DNA of 64,000 nt from Astrocystis sublimbata (Eukaryota > Ascomycota > Sordariomycetes > Xylariales > Xylariaceae). Shown here in pieces: positions 12,781 to 24,199 of the stretch. The notes under the pieces are model-generated. The model was not told the origin of the DNA, searched no databases, and saw nothing but the letters and a program-made list of their open reading frames with translations. The stretch is taken from NCBI GenBank assembly GCA_022453515.1, contig JAJNNY010000006.1:1116001-1180000 (forward strand), written 5' to 3'. Made by a program: the position numbers and the translations under genes. How positions within the stretch are numbered: position 1 is the stretch's first letter; each line of letters begins with the position of its first letter.

Positions 12781-15700
12781 ATGAGTGAACCAAAGGCACC
12801 GGCCGAGGAGCTGTTGGATTTGTTGAAGAATCCCTTCAAGCAGCCCGTGAGACAACCCGAGGCGAACCTGGACAGAGACATCGTGCTTACATGTTTACGT
12901 ACAGTTAACAGATGGTGCGATTTGGTCCGCTTTGGGTACGTCCGTGGGCGCCACCCTCGTCACCGTCATAATCTTCTCCTTCATCCGACCCTACAACACA
13001 GTTATCTATGCTCCCAAGTTAAAGCACGCCGACGAGAAGCGTGCGCCTCCACCCATAGGGAGGGGCTTCTTCGCCTGGACGCTTCCACTATGGCGCACGA
13101 CGGAGAAGGATATGGTGGCCCACGCTGGTATGGACGCCGCCATCTTCGTAAGGGTCATGACGATGTGTCGGAACATCTTCCTCATCATCGCCTTAGCGGG
13201 GAGTGCCGTGCTTCTACCCATCTACTGGACAAAGACGATAGATAAGGAAAAGGACCAGAAGTGGTTCCTGAGACTGACGCCTGTGAATGTCTGGAACGAC
13301 AACATATGGGCACTGGTGGTGATTGCATACTTGATTAACATTACTGTCTGCAGTTTCCTGTGGTGGAACTATAGAAAAGTGTTGCAGTTACGCCGCCTTT
13401 ACTTCGAGAGCGATGAGTACCAGCACAGTCTTTCTGCGCGAACTTTGATGGTAAGCTGGTCACAACAACGTGGGGAGGGGCGAGGCTTACTGACCTGTTG
13501 ATAGCTTAATGACATCCCGAAAAACATGGCCTCGGACGAGGGCGTTGCCAGGATCATCGATAGCGCAGTACCGCAGTCTTCCTTCTCCCGGACCGTAATT
13601 GCGCGCAACGTCAAGCTTATACCTAGTCTCATCGAGCAACATGATCACACTGTGAGAAAACTCGAGAGCGTCCTTGCGAAATATCTAAGAGATCCTCAAA
13701 ACCTTCCTCCTGCCCGGCCACTATGCTATCCCTCGAAAAAGGACCCGTCGTATGGCACCTATCCTAAAGGTCAAAAAATCGATGCCATTGATTACCTGAC
13801 GCAACGCATACGAGAGCTTGAATTGGAGATCAAGGAAGTTCGCAACACCCTCGACAAGCGTAACACATTTTCTTATGGATTCGCGAGTTTTGACGACATA
13901 TCAGAGGCCCACACCATTGCGCACGCCTTGCGTAAAAAGAAGCCTCTTGGTGCCACGGTTGTTCTCGCGCCCAAACCGAATGACATTATCTGGGACAACA
14001 TGACTCTCACTCCGTCCACCCGACGTTGGCGGAGACTTATCATCAACCTTTGGGTTCTCCTGTTGACGTTCTTTTGGATTGTTCCAAATGCCCTGATTGC
14101 CATTTTCGTTGCGAATCTGAGTAATTTGGGCCTGGTGTGGGACGCCTTTCAGAAACAACTGAACGCGAACACGGTTTTCTGGGCCATCGTTCAGGGTGTG
14201 ATATCTCCAGCTATCACCTCTTTGACTTATCTGGTCCTACCCATCATCTTTCGCCGCCTCTCCATCAGAGCCGGCGACCGCACGAAGACTGGCCGTGACC
14301 GCCATGTCGTTGCGAAGTTGTACTCATTCTTCGTGTTCAACAATCTCATTGTGTTCTCACTATTCAACACGGTTTGGAGTTTCATCGTAACCGTCATCGA
14401 TGAGACGGACCATGGATCGGATGTCGGCTATGCGATTATCAACAGCAAGTTCTTTGACACCTTGTTCATTTCGCTATGCAACATCTCAGCATTCTGGGTT
14501 ACTTGGCTGCTTCAAAGACACCTGGGTGCTGCGGTAGATCTGGCACAGTTTTGGCCGTTGATGTATAGTTCCTTCATGCGGAAGTTCACTAATCCCACAC
14601 CGAGAGAAATGATTGAGCTCACGGCGCCGCCAACGTTTGATTACGCAAGTTATTATAACTATATTCTATTCTATTCGACTGTCGCCTTGTGCTTTGGCGG
14701 CCTTCAGCCGTTGGTTCTTCCAGCCGCTGCGCTCTATTTCTCGATCGATATTTGGCTAAAGAAGTATTTGCTTCTTTACATCTTTGTCACCAAGAACGAG
14801 TCAGGTGGGACGTTCTGGCGGGTCGTATTCAACCGTCTCGTATTCGGTACCGTTCTTGCGAATCTGGTCATTTTCCTGGCTGTTTTTGAGCGAGGCGATG
14901 GAATGCATGTTCAAGCTTACTCGGTTGTTCCCTTACCATTCATCATGGTTATCTTCAAGATCATCTGCGCTCGAAGCTACGATGCACAGATTCACTATTA
15001 TTCAACAAGGTCAATTAATAAGCATCCCGACACTGGCGCTCTTAAGGACCCTGGAAGAACCAGCAACCTGGCGGCACGGTTCGGCCACCCTGCGCTCTAC
15101 AGGAATTTGATCACCCCCATGGTACACGCCAAAGCGCAGAATATCCTAGCATCGGTTTACAAGGGGCGACTGTCCGATGGGCGTGCCGCTGACTCGGGAG
15201 ACACAATGTCCACATCTGGCTATTCAGACGCGTACGCAATGAACCCCATGAGTTCTTCGAAACCTGGAAAGTCGGCGGGGTTACCTGGGTTCGAGATTGT
15301 CCCCGAGTCTCGTCTGGATTTCGAATACTACAAGAATCGATCAGAGTTCGCTTCCGATCACGGTGCTGGTGATCTATTTGGACGCAATAATGATATTATG
15401 CGCCCTGGTACCCCAGGAAGTATGTGGGGTGGCAGTGATACGCAATCTAGGTCGGGGAGCCCGGCACCGGCGCTTCCTCGTATACCGAGCCCCGGCCCTA
15501 GCCGGATCTTGTCGCCTGCTTCGGATGTTGGGATGACTTATCCAACTGGATATTCACGGCCGATGGGTAGTCCTTATTCACCCCCCGTCGATGTTGGGCA
15601 AAGACGAAGCCCACTTTACTCGCAAGGAAATGATAGTAATTCGAACTTGATGAGTAACGCGGCGCCCATGCCAGTCACGACCTCATCTGGGTTCAGGGAA

Positions 15701-15880
15701 CGCAGCGTGGAGCGACTGGGTAGAACACCGGGTGGTGCGGGGATGCTTGGAGGCGGACCACAGGGCTATGGCGGTTTGCCTCAGGAAGAAATAGCGTCAC
15801 CCGACCTCCATGACCCTATGCAGTACAATTATTTCCGAGAAGCAAGGAGACCGAAACGCGATCCATCAAGTGGGTGGTAG
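12781..15880 (+). CDS. CSC1/OSCA-type (DUF221) calcium-permeable stress-gated cation channel
   Basis: Integral membrane channel of the TMEM63/OSCA/CSC1 family, which opens under osmotic or mechanical stress. Three exons, 12781-12846, 12905-13450 and 13505-15880, give 995 residues. The first intron (12847-12904) links KNPFKQP to LTDGAIWSALGTSVGATL, placing the first membrane segment at residues ~28-46. The N-terminal three-helix domain (~25-200) is followed by the cytosolic PHM7-type domain (~205-380, with SSFSRTVIARNV and the conserved NDIIWDNM). The 7-TM permeation domain (~390-700) then includes NTVFWAIVQGVISPA. The last ~270 residues are Ser/Pro/Gly-rich, probably cytosolic and disordered. 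The start is the first ATG after the C/T-rich leader. Family assignment is firm, while gating stimulus and ion preference are inferred from relatives. Confidence 0.92.
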
Positions 15881-16532
15881 AATCTAACGGGTGTTAGGCA
15901 TAAAACTGTATATAGATGTGATGTGATGTGGGTGGCAGTGGCGTTTGGTGTTTATGGGTTTCAGTCCAATCTGATCTACGGCAGGCCATCACAATGTTGA
16001 GCACTGGAAGGATCAGCAGACAGGATTGGAGACGGATGCATGAGCCTGGATGCCTGGTTGCGTATCTGACGAACGAGATAAATGGCGTTTAGACGCCCCT
16101 TTGTATAGATTACAACTTACTAATACACCTCCTCGGGACGCAAATGGCGGTTTTGCCCCGAGGAGTAAATTTCTCATGCCGCCCTTCTTGTCTGCCGTTG
16201 TACACATTCATGTAAGTTGACTTAATGCCAAGCCACGTATAGCTGCTGCCTCGCACCCACGTGCCAGGGGCTACGGTATTCGCGGGGCCATGCTCGATCA
16301 AAATACTACGTTGCGACTTGTTGACCATTGGAGGAAATGCAAGGGTTCGTCCAGGTTGTATTTTGCATTCGACGCTCAGAGGATCGGAATACTGGAGCAA
16401 AATATAAATAGAAATGTACGTCATTCGCAAGACTGCGCCCACATATACAACGACAAATCTACCTTCCTCGAGTTGGGCCTTCATTCACTCTCGACTGGAG
16501 AAGACATCCTCTACTTTTCCTCACTAACAAGA
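15881..16532. other. Intergenic region, CSC1 3' end to secreted EEP gene
   Basis: About 650 bases holding the CSC1 3' untranslated region and the promoter of the next gene, with a TATA-like site at 16403. A long in-frame extension from 16290 runs into the EEP gene, but it would place non-hydrophobic sequence before the signal peptide, so I treat it as leader. Confidence 0.5.
16403..16410 (+). promoter_or_regulatory. TATA-box-like site for the secreted EEP gene
   Basis: TATAAATA lies 123 bp upstream of the ATG at 16533, with CT-rich, CACT-containing sequence following where transcription would begin. Position and sequence fit a core promoter; function is inferred. Confidence 0.4.
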
Positions 16533-17456
16533 ATGCGCTGGCTAATTGGGCTCTCGGCCCTGTTCACGACCGCCACGCAAGCCATGGCTGCCGACCTCCC
16601 CAATTTCCGCCTCATCACCTTCAACATCCGCAATGCCGCCGGGTCCGGCACCAACGAGAAGCCGTGGACCGTCCGCGGTCCGCTGGTCATAGACGCGGTG
16701 AACTCTCTAGCCGCCGAGGCCACGACGGCGGGGGCAAATGCCATCATCGGCATGCAGGAGGTGCTGCACAACCAGGTAGTCGACATCGCAGACGGCCTGG
16801 GTTCCGACTGGACTTACATCGGCACAGGGCGGGACGACGGGCAGCTGCTCGGCGAGTACTGCCCCATCTTCTACCAGCCGGGGCGCGCGAAGCTCTTGAA
16901 CACGACGCAGAAGTGGCTCTCTAGAACTCCTGACATCCCTTCGTTTTGGCCGGGTGCGGGGAGCAAGCGGTATGTGCTCGTGGGCGTCTTCGAGGACCAG
17001 GTGACGGGCACGCGTTTCATCGCCGCCAACACGCACCTGGACAACGCGAGCTCGCAGGCGAGGTCCGAGGGCGCCAAGATCATCTTGCAAGTCATCCGCG
17101 ATGTGCAGATGCAGTGGGGGCCCGGCTTATCTGTCACGCTAACGGGCGACTTCAACTCGGAATCTGGCCAGGACGCGTACGAAGCCATGGTCGCGGACGG
17201 GTACCTGAGCGAGTCGTATACGCTGGCGAGCGATGGGCAGCGCTTCGGGCCCTACGAGACGTACACGGGCTTCGTGCCGGCGGAGGAACCGGATGTGAGC
17301 CAGCGCATAGATTTCATCTGGATGGGCCCCAACGCTACGGATAGTTGGGACGTTCAGAAGTACGAAGTGGTCAATAACGTCGTGGACGACGTGTATATCA
17401 GTGACCACCGTCCTGTATACGCAGATATTACGCTCATGAGGGAGCCGCCTTTGTAG
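16533..17456 (+). CDS. Secreted endonuclease/exonuclease/phosphatase-fold protein
   Basis: Intronless, 307 residues. Residues 1-19 form a signal peptide (MRWLIGLSALFTTATQAMA), so the mature protein probably starts at ADLPNF and is secreted or in the wall. The DNase I/exonuclease III fold is marked in order by RLITFNIRN, GMQEV (metal-binding Glu), AANTHLDN, LTGDFNSE (Asp/Asn pair), RIDFIWMG, and the catalytic-type SDHRPVYADI at the end. All expected active-site positions are present, so it is probably a metal-dependent phosphodiesterase. Substrate cannot be told from sequence: DNA, RNA, inositol phosphates and sphingomyelin are all used in this superfamily. An NTT sequon is present. The start at 16533 is chosen over the in-frame 16290 because it opens directly on the signal peptide. 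The coding region is noticeably GC-rich. Confidence 0.85.
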   Translation: MRWLIGLSALFTTATQAMAADLPNFRLITFNIRNAAGSGTNEKPWTVRGPLVIDAVNSLAAEATTAGANAIIGMQEVLHNQVVDIADGLGSDWTYIGTGRDDGQLLGEYCPIFYQPGRAKLLNTTQKWLSRTPDIPSFWPGAGSKRYVLVGVFEDQVTGTRFIAANTHLDNASSQARSEGAKIILQVIRDVQMQWGPGLSVTLTGDFNSESGQDAYEAMVADGYLSESYTLASDGQRFGPYETYTGFVPAEEPDVSQRIDFIWMGPNATDSWDVQKYEVVNNVVDDVYISDHRPVYADITLMREPPL

Positions 17457-17580
17457 TGATATGGAGGTTGTGAAGTAATCATCTATGTTCACGCTTGGTT
17501 TAACCACTTAGTTCGGAGATATAGTACAGGTGCTAATGCATGAGGATGTGCTTTGGTTCATAACTCAGAGTTTATAGTCC

Positions 17581-18104
17581 CTAGTTACTCCGACCCTTGG
17601 TTCCTCCCATTGTATTCTGTACCGAACCTCCTACGCCACCCTCGGGCGTGAAAGCTTTGCCAATCACTTATGTAGACACCTAGAGTCAGTATTCCGTATT
17701 GGCAGTACAAGTTGATTAAGATCCGGGGACAGTACAGTTGCCTCATCAGGGTATTCCTCCCTAAAACATGCTGCTCGGGGAAATGGAGAGTCCACGTACT
17801 GCCTTCTTTGTCTAATGGGCCGCCGATCGCCTGTGCCGCGCCGCCAAGTACGCCTTTCTCTGTTTTCCAGTCGTGTTAGTCCATAATATATGGGGATGAT
17901 GACCTGCACGTCACGCAGATTCAAGATATGTAATTTTGATGCCGTACCTGTGAACTGCTTCCCGATAGCACCCTCCGCATCGAATGCCTTGGGCCTGGCC
18001 TCGCCGATGCCAGCATTGGCAGGCGTTGTTGTCGCCGATGCCATACCAGTAGCGGTCTTGCTGCCTGTATTGGAGCTTCCTTGGGTTGCGTGGGTTTGCG
18101 ACAT
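17581..18104 (-). CDS. Small Gly-rich protein with imperfect IGK-F repeats
   Basis: Three exons on the minus strand, 17948-18104, 17800-17859 and 17581-17666, join in frame (introns 17860-17947 and 17667-17799) to give 100 residues. The first ~38 are Ser/Thr/Ala/Gly-rich. The rest is an imperfect repeat: FDAEGAIGKQFTEKGVLGG, then GGPLDKEGMIGKAFTPEGG, ending GGSVQNTMGGTKGRSN. The pattern of charged residues, glycines and (I/V)GK(Q/A)F resembles small hydrophilic fungal proteins found widely in ascomycetes without an assigned role. No signal peptide or membrane segment is seen. The start is the ATG opening MSQTHATQ. An upstream in-frame ATG at 18221 adds 39 atypical residues, including a Cys-containing stretch, and is less likely. 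Exon structure is well supported; function is unknown. Confidence 0.75.
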
Positions 18105-19139
18105 GATGTATATGCACTTATTTTGGTTGTTTGATTGGGGAATTGTTTCTTGTAGGATTGCTATAACATGGAATGAACCTGAGTTGGCTATTATCTTTTG
18201 GAGTTCGCATCGAGTGCACATATACTACTATATGCTCAAGTGATGGGTAGGATGTGGTTGCCTGTGAGGTCATGATTCATCATGACTAGTCGAACCCCGA
18301 GAATGCATGTTCCCACAACTGTGAACTTTGTACTTACTTACTTACTCATCACCAGCTCATTGCAACTCAATGCGGGGCGAATACCCCTCCGTGCGTCAAT
18401 GACGACTTCAATTTGTGTTATATGTTACACTCAGTGTGCTAGGGAAACGCACTCGAGTGTGTTCTATATCTATGACATCGATGGCTCCACTACGTCGATT
18501 GGGTTATAGTCCGTTGCCAGACAACCCTCCTTCGATTACATACTCCCTACCATAAATTTTTCGGAATAAATTCTGGAATAGCTGAGCAATTGTTTGTAAT
18601 GTGTAACCACACATTCTATCTACGCAATTGTCCTCAATTTGGCAGTGCACATATTTTTTGACATTTATTCTGTTCTTTGGAGGCACACCACTGGCCCGGT
18701 AACGGCCCGGGTCCTCCGATCCCGTGGAAATGGCTTGGCATAACGAGGTCCGGAATATAGGCGTATAAAACCATGCTTGATTATTTGATCATAACTTGAA
18801 TAATCTATTATATGTTTAAGTAATACATGTGATTAATAACTGTGTACGAATAACTGTGTGCAAGGAAAGGGCAAGAGTCGCACGCGCGCCACACGTCTTG
18901 ATAAGGGTAAAACCATTCTAAATCATGCATGTGATAACATTCTAACCATATCAGCTGGTCTATGGGGGTATATAACAGGTCTAAATTGAGTGAAGGATGT
19001 CAACAATCATGAGCAGGTGACACCAGGTTGATGGATAATCCAGGTCAGATCTGCCATGGTACGTAGTTCAGGGTAGGGTTGAATGCAAAGAGCCGCAAGT
19101 CGCCAAGTCACCCCGTCAGTCTGGCGTTCATAGCAAGCT
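18105..19139. other. Intergenic region upstream of the small repeat protein
   Basis: About 1.0 kb between the start of the small minus-strand gene and the 3' end of the MFS gene. It is fairly A/T-rich around 18550-18860, with a short direct repeat (ATAACTGTGT) near 18836-18862. No gene seen. Confidence 0.5.
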
Positions 19140-21023
19140 CTAGCCGGTCTTAGCGATTTTGCTTCGTGCTCTGATGTTAGGGCCCCATCTATACAAGACG
19201 AAAGGAATAGGAATCGCTAGTACGCTGATCACCCCCAGAAGAGTGAGGGTATAATGCGTTCCGAGATTGCTGTATAACGGGATTCCGACGACGGTAAAGC
19301 CTCCAGCAGCGATATATCGGATCAAGGCGTTAAACGTTAATGCGGAAGCGGCGAACATTTCGTAACAGTCGATGATGTACATGTACGCCGACATGTAAAC
19401 ACATACCATCCCAAATCCTATCAGTACTGAAGCGACAATCGGAGACCAGATCGAAATGAATGACTGCGTAAGTTAGTAACGGAACTGAAAATATTAAAAC
19501 AACCTTACTCACAAAATCGGTCCATGCCATCCACTGTAAACAAATTGAGTCAGCAAACTTCGAACAGATGTATCGCCTCCGACTGGGACGAGTTCAGGGG
19601 CCGACTCCGTTAAGGAAATCAATGTTCCCCAGAGTCGCTAGATGAGCCGGGAGGGTAAAGGGGTCCGGTGGTTACGTACGAACAAGCCAATCGGTATGAA
19701 TGGTGCCCCAATCATGGCGAAACGGAGTCGATCTTCGCGATTCAGCATAATGCCAGATCCGTCGTCTCCATCCTCTTTCAATTGTTTGACAGTGTTGCGG
19801 TACGTCCAAGGGACAAGGACCACCGAAATCAGAATTCCAACGAGAAGCCCCGAGAACGCAGTATTCGACAGATTCTCGCTGATACCGTATGTCCCGGCGA
19901 ATATATAGGGGTAGCTAGATGGCAATACGTAAGTAAATACCCCTTAAAGTCAGGAGCGCAACGACAGCTTACCCATCAAGAAAAGTGAATAGAATGATGT
20001 AGTTGATCGTCAGGTATATCGTGAAGCTTATGACAATCGGCTCGAAGCACAGGATGAATGGCCGGCCGAAGTTTCGCTTCAGAATCGGCCAGATGTCATT
20101 GGCGTCAGAAGCCTCCTTGCTCGTCTTGAACTGCGCGTTGCCCGTGTACTTACGGAAAGCAGCAGCTTTGAGTTCCAGGATACGCGGTGCAAAGGTTTCG
20201 TGACAGAAAACGAAGAGCAATGCGATGCAGAACCCGACCAGGATCAGGGTGAACCATTCAACCCAACGCCAGGTCGTGCTAGGCCCGTTACCAATCCATG
20301 TTCCAACGATGGGGCCTAGATAATTGACAAATTCCTTCAGTCAGTGGCTGCGGACGTGGACGAGCATTTAATTCAAATCCTGTACGTACCGAAAACAGCA
20401 CCGCAAAATCCCGGTATAGCATAGAAGGGAAAGGCAAACGTTCTCTCCAGGGGCGACCACATGTCGGAGATGGAGCCACCAGCTACAGTAAGGGGAGCAG
20501 AAGCCGATAGACCCATCAGAAACCGGAATATGAGCTGTGCGGTAATGTTTGGGGAGAGGGCGGCACCGACGGTCCAGCCTTCGAAGATAACGAGCGAGAC
20601 GATGTAAACCGGTTGTCGTCCCATGAACTCCGATAATGGGCTGGCAAGCAATGAGCCAATGCCAAATCCTATCAGAAAAAGCCCGGTGGCTAGTGATTCG
20701 ACGACATCTGAAACTCCGAACTCTGCGGCTGCTCGTCCTATGACAACACTGTCGATGGAGCTAGCTACCGTGACAAAGAAGGCGACAACGCAAACGAGAA
20801 ATGTCGATCCCAAGCGAGTTGCCGTAGACCACCGCTTGGGATTGAGCCCGTCCCTTTCATCGACCCATCCGACATCGTAGTACCATTCTCCGTCACAATC
20901 TATGCCACGGGTGATGCCCGGAATCTGAAGATACGCGTCTGTTGAGGATGGTGTCTCCTTTACTTGTTTTAACTGATATTGGACCTGCTTCGCAAGAGCC
21001 CGCCGTTGTAGAATGAAGGCCAT
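19140..21023 (-). CDS. MFS transporter, DHA1-type (drug/polyamine antiporter-like)
   Basis: Five exons on the minus strand, 20390-21023, 19973-20315, 19680-19914, 19513-19533 and 19140-19463, give 518 residues. One exon is only 21 nt and encodes WMAWTDF. The cytosolic N-terminal ~70 residues end in DGLNPKRWS, the usual lead-in of fungal DHA1 proteins. Twelve membrane segments follow; the first (~80-100) includes FLVCVVAFFVTVASSID. The loop 2-3 motif reads SPLSEFMGRQPVYIVS, a motif A variant, and FRFLMGLSASAPLTVAGG carries the family's RxxxG pattern. The central loop between TM6 and TM7 is hydrophilic (KTSKEASDANDIWPILKRN). It most likely exports a toxic compound or polyamine by proton antiport at the plasma membrane; the substrate is unknown. 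It lies directly downstream of a Zn2Cys6 regulator on the same strand, which may control it. Confidence 0.88.
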
Positions 21024-21885
21024 GGTCGAAGGTGAACAGACAGGCGGATGATACTGTGACACGGAGAATGCAAAATAATAAGTCGAAAGCCGACTATCGA
21101 TCAATAAATACTACCGACATGGTGTGGATATGTGATTCCAGCTACGGACTACGAGGCTTAGCTCATCTTTTTCTCTACACAATCCATAGTACTCCTTGAT
21201 GGGCGCCGATCTACAGTCAAGGGTGGAGTAGTATGAAGAGCTTTCGCCGATAACATTGAATAGTCTCACCGTCAATGCCAGTTTCGCCAGTCAAAGCAAC
21301 AAAAGTGAGTAATCACCGACGGCCAGGACAGTCTTGAGGGGTGGACACTTTTTTTTAGCGAACAATAGTCGTGGTTTTGAAGTACATCACCGAGTCTAGG
21401 AGCGGACACAGCTAAGTCCGTGTGGGCCGAATCGAAAGTACATGCGCCTTCCTGAAGGTGCATATGCTACCGCGGTGTGGATCTCGGACTTGTTTTTATT
21501 TTGCCAGAAGGTCCCATATCAGACCCAAAATGAGCGAATGAACCGCCAGCGGCGAGAAGTATTTTGGGTGCAGAGTTGCATTCAATATGCCGGGTATCCG
21601 CATGCCCGCAAGCGGAGCCGTCACGATCATCGCCCCTGCTGGACTTATTGGAATTCACCGTGCCCTCAAGGGAGAGTTGTTGAATAAGCAATGTAGCTAT
21701 GCAGAGCCTTAATTTTTGATACATGGGCTCAAAAGTGGCGGTTTCTTGCGCCTCCCATGGATTTTACACACTGATGTTTTGACATTGGGTCGATGAAAGA
21801 GTTTGCATCCGTCCATATCGCATCAACCATAGCAATTTCCTTGTTACCCACCCATGCCGTCGATAGAACCCAAAGCAAGCTATAT
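21024..21885. other. Intergenic region between MFS gene and Zn2Cys6 regulator
   Basis: About 860 bases, acting as MFS promoter and regulator 3' region. No open frame with a domain is present. I did not find a convincing inverted CGG pair that would mark a site for the neighbouring Zn2Cys6 protein. Confidence 0.5.
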
Positions 21886-24199
21886 TTATGTGCTCAATCC
21901 ATTGTTATCCTCTACTATGCCGTCCAGGAAGTTCTAAGGCATTGTTAGAGTGATGAAACCTTGATCGCTGCTCCAAGTACCATGATTTACAACTTACCCA
22001 GTCTATCGTATCAGCATTTAACCACTGTAGGTTGTCTACCCATGTATCAAATGTCTCTAAAAAGTTAGTGTTCGACGGGTTCGGCCACTTATACTGTTCC
22101 GGGAACAGCAGAGCTCTGCATATTCATTAGTAACCGAAGTAGGTATGCTCGGCAAGTTATAATGAGAATTATGAGATTTGCCTACTGTAACTGAGATAGA
22201 ATAGGGTATGCTTTCATGCAGATCGGGCTGCGGTGTTGTAGTTCTCCGATACGGTTGACAGCCGCAATGAAGACGTCTCGGTATTGCGATGATTCTGAAG
22301 TGTGCGACTCCTCCTCTAGAAGACAAGATGCTAAGGCCACCGCCCCATGAACGGCATAGAAACTGAGCAGACCATGCAATGTCCAACGCCACGGCTTTAG
22401 TCGAGGGACTTCCCAATATCGCTGATGCAATCGTAAGAGTGCCGCACCGGAAGTGATACATTTTTCTCGTGACTGCTGGCGAAAGCAAGTCGAGTTAGAG
22501 CGAGGCCGACAGAATGGTTGATGGATTAAAAGATGGAGGTGGTGGCCGTGGAATTGCAAAGACCAATGAGCGAAGCTTGAGTGGTCCAACAGACTGTGTA
22601 CCTCGCTGTTGCCATCAACAAGGTACGTAGCGTCCCATAGACGCTGCTCAGTGGTGATTTCGACATCAAAAATATCTCGCGTCTTCTCATCGAGCCTCTT
22701 CGGCCCCTTCAGATGGCGGCATATTTTGCTAGATAGCTGGAACAAGCGAACCTTGAACATCATTGTGGACATTTGCGTCAGTCGTCGGGAAGTGTGTGTG
22801 ACAGCGTGTTCGCTGATGTCGGCATCATCCACATCGGCAGGCATTGTCGCCGCAACATCGGTTAGGAAATACATGTCAACGCCAGGATGCGAAACTAGCT
22901 GGTAGCCATACAAGCTAAGCAGGCCCGCCCAGCAGCGTCGTCGGCGCTCAATTTCGATACGGGAAACTAGATGCTTCAGACTTAGCGAATGGACAATGGA
23001 GCAGAAGGAACCAGGGCATTTTCAGTGCTGTTCGCAAAGAAGGCAAGGTGTTAAATGAGAGTGTTCCTTACCGTTAGGGGGGATGGACTCATCATTGCAA
23101 TGCAGCGCGATGCTAATGTTCAATGCGATGCCAAGCAGTGTCCAGCCTTGCTCGACGCCCTCCTCGTGGCAGATCTCGTAAATTACCAGCAATAGTGCCT
23201 GCAGTGTGCTCAAATGATATCTCGTCAAGAACTGAGCCTTTGACAAACACATCATAGCCGCTTCGCGATATCGCCGTGTCAATCTCCCTGAAACCTGAAG
23301 CAGAGGTGCGTTAGGGTTGATCTCAGCCGGTAGAGGACCGTCATAATCAAGGGTATGGATACCAAGAGACAGCAGCATGAAGAGAAGGGCTAACCAGGAG
23401 AAGTCGACCGCAGAAGGATCTGCGACAAAAGCGGCATATTCTTTTTGGAAAGTTGGGCCGTGTAGAATAGGGAAGAACTGTGACATATACATGAACCACC
23501 GGGATAGCAGATAGTCGCAGGAAGCGAAAGGTATCATGGCCAAGAGATCATTTTTGCCAAGTTGGGGCTCCGAAGGAAACGGGAAGCAAAAGCTAGTGGC
23601 GCGGGATCCAGTATCGTCGGGTGCAAATGCTGATGGTTCATTTGAGTTCACTTCACCCATCGCGGTCAGTCATCTCATTTCAGAAAATAACCTCGTCGTG
23701 ATTCGAAAGCAGATATGCCCGTTGGGATGATCTATGCCTCTTCAGACTTGCCAGAAGGTGGAATGATGGGCGTCGATGTTCACATACTTGGCCTTCGCAG
23801 AACTTCTTCCCAGCGATCGTGAGTTAAGGTATGTTGTTTTCGAAAGTCGGAAGCAGCAGTATTTGCTGGCTCTAGCTGTCGTTCTTTTGATGTCGCGGCA
23901 ATGGCGCTGAAGCCTTGGGCTACCGATGCCGGCTGCATGCCGCCGCCGACTGTAACATCACTATACTCCGGTCGTGACTCGGGGTCCTCAAACCTGGCTG
24001 GCCCCGGTAGCTGATCATATGCACATGAACTTGCACAACGTTTCCGTAAACATGAGGCGCAGGGCTGATGTCTGTCACAACGCAGCTTGGAGCGTCGGCA
24101 ATTCGCGCAGCTTATTGGCTTCCGTTTCTTCCGTCTATATGAATTGACGAGACCCTCGCTCATGTGACTAGATGTCGAGATAGGACTTGATGACGGCAT
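21886..24199 (-). CDS. Zn2Cys6 fungal transcription factor
   Basis: Five exons on the minus strand, 23788-24199, 23072-23629, 22186-22966, 21998-22115 and 21886-21933, join in frame to 638 residues. Residues ~30-60 hold the binuclear zinc cluster, CANCRRSKLRC then CASCLRKRCASSC, with spacing C-x2-C-x6-C-x5-C-x2-C-x8-C. It is preceded by the basic RRKKRKPIS. The middle region (~150-420) is the fungal-specific transcription factor domain, with HGPTFQKEYAAF, LPAEINPNAPLLQVSGRLTR, IEIERRRRCWAGLLSLYGYQ and the following helices. The last two exons are short, and their splice sites (donor GTAGGC, then GTAAGT) rebuild LFPEQYKWPNPSNTNFLE and NFLDGIVEDNNG. It acts in the nucleus as a sequence-specific activator or repressor. 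The neighbouring MFS gene is the obvious candidate target; this is inferred from position only. Confidence 0.87.

Noticed and set aside
16290..16532. 81-residue in-frame extension of the secreted EEP protein
   Set aside because: It would bury the signal peptide and overlap the TATA-like site at 16403.
19140..24199. Secondary-metabolite biosynthetic gene cluster
   Set aside because: A regulator and an MFS exporter are present, but no backbone or tailoring enzyme is found on either side within the window.
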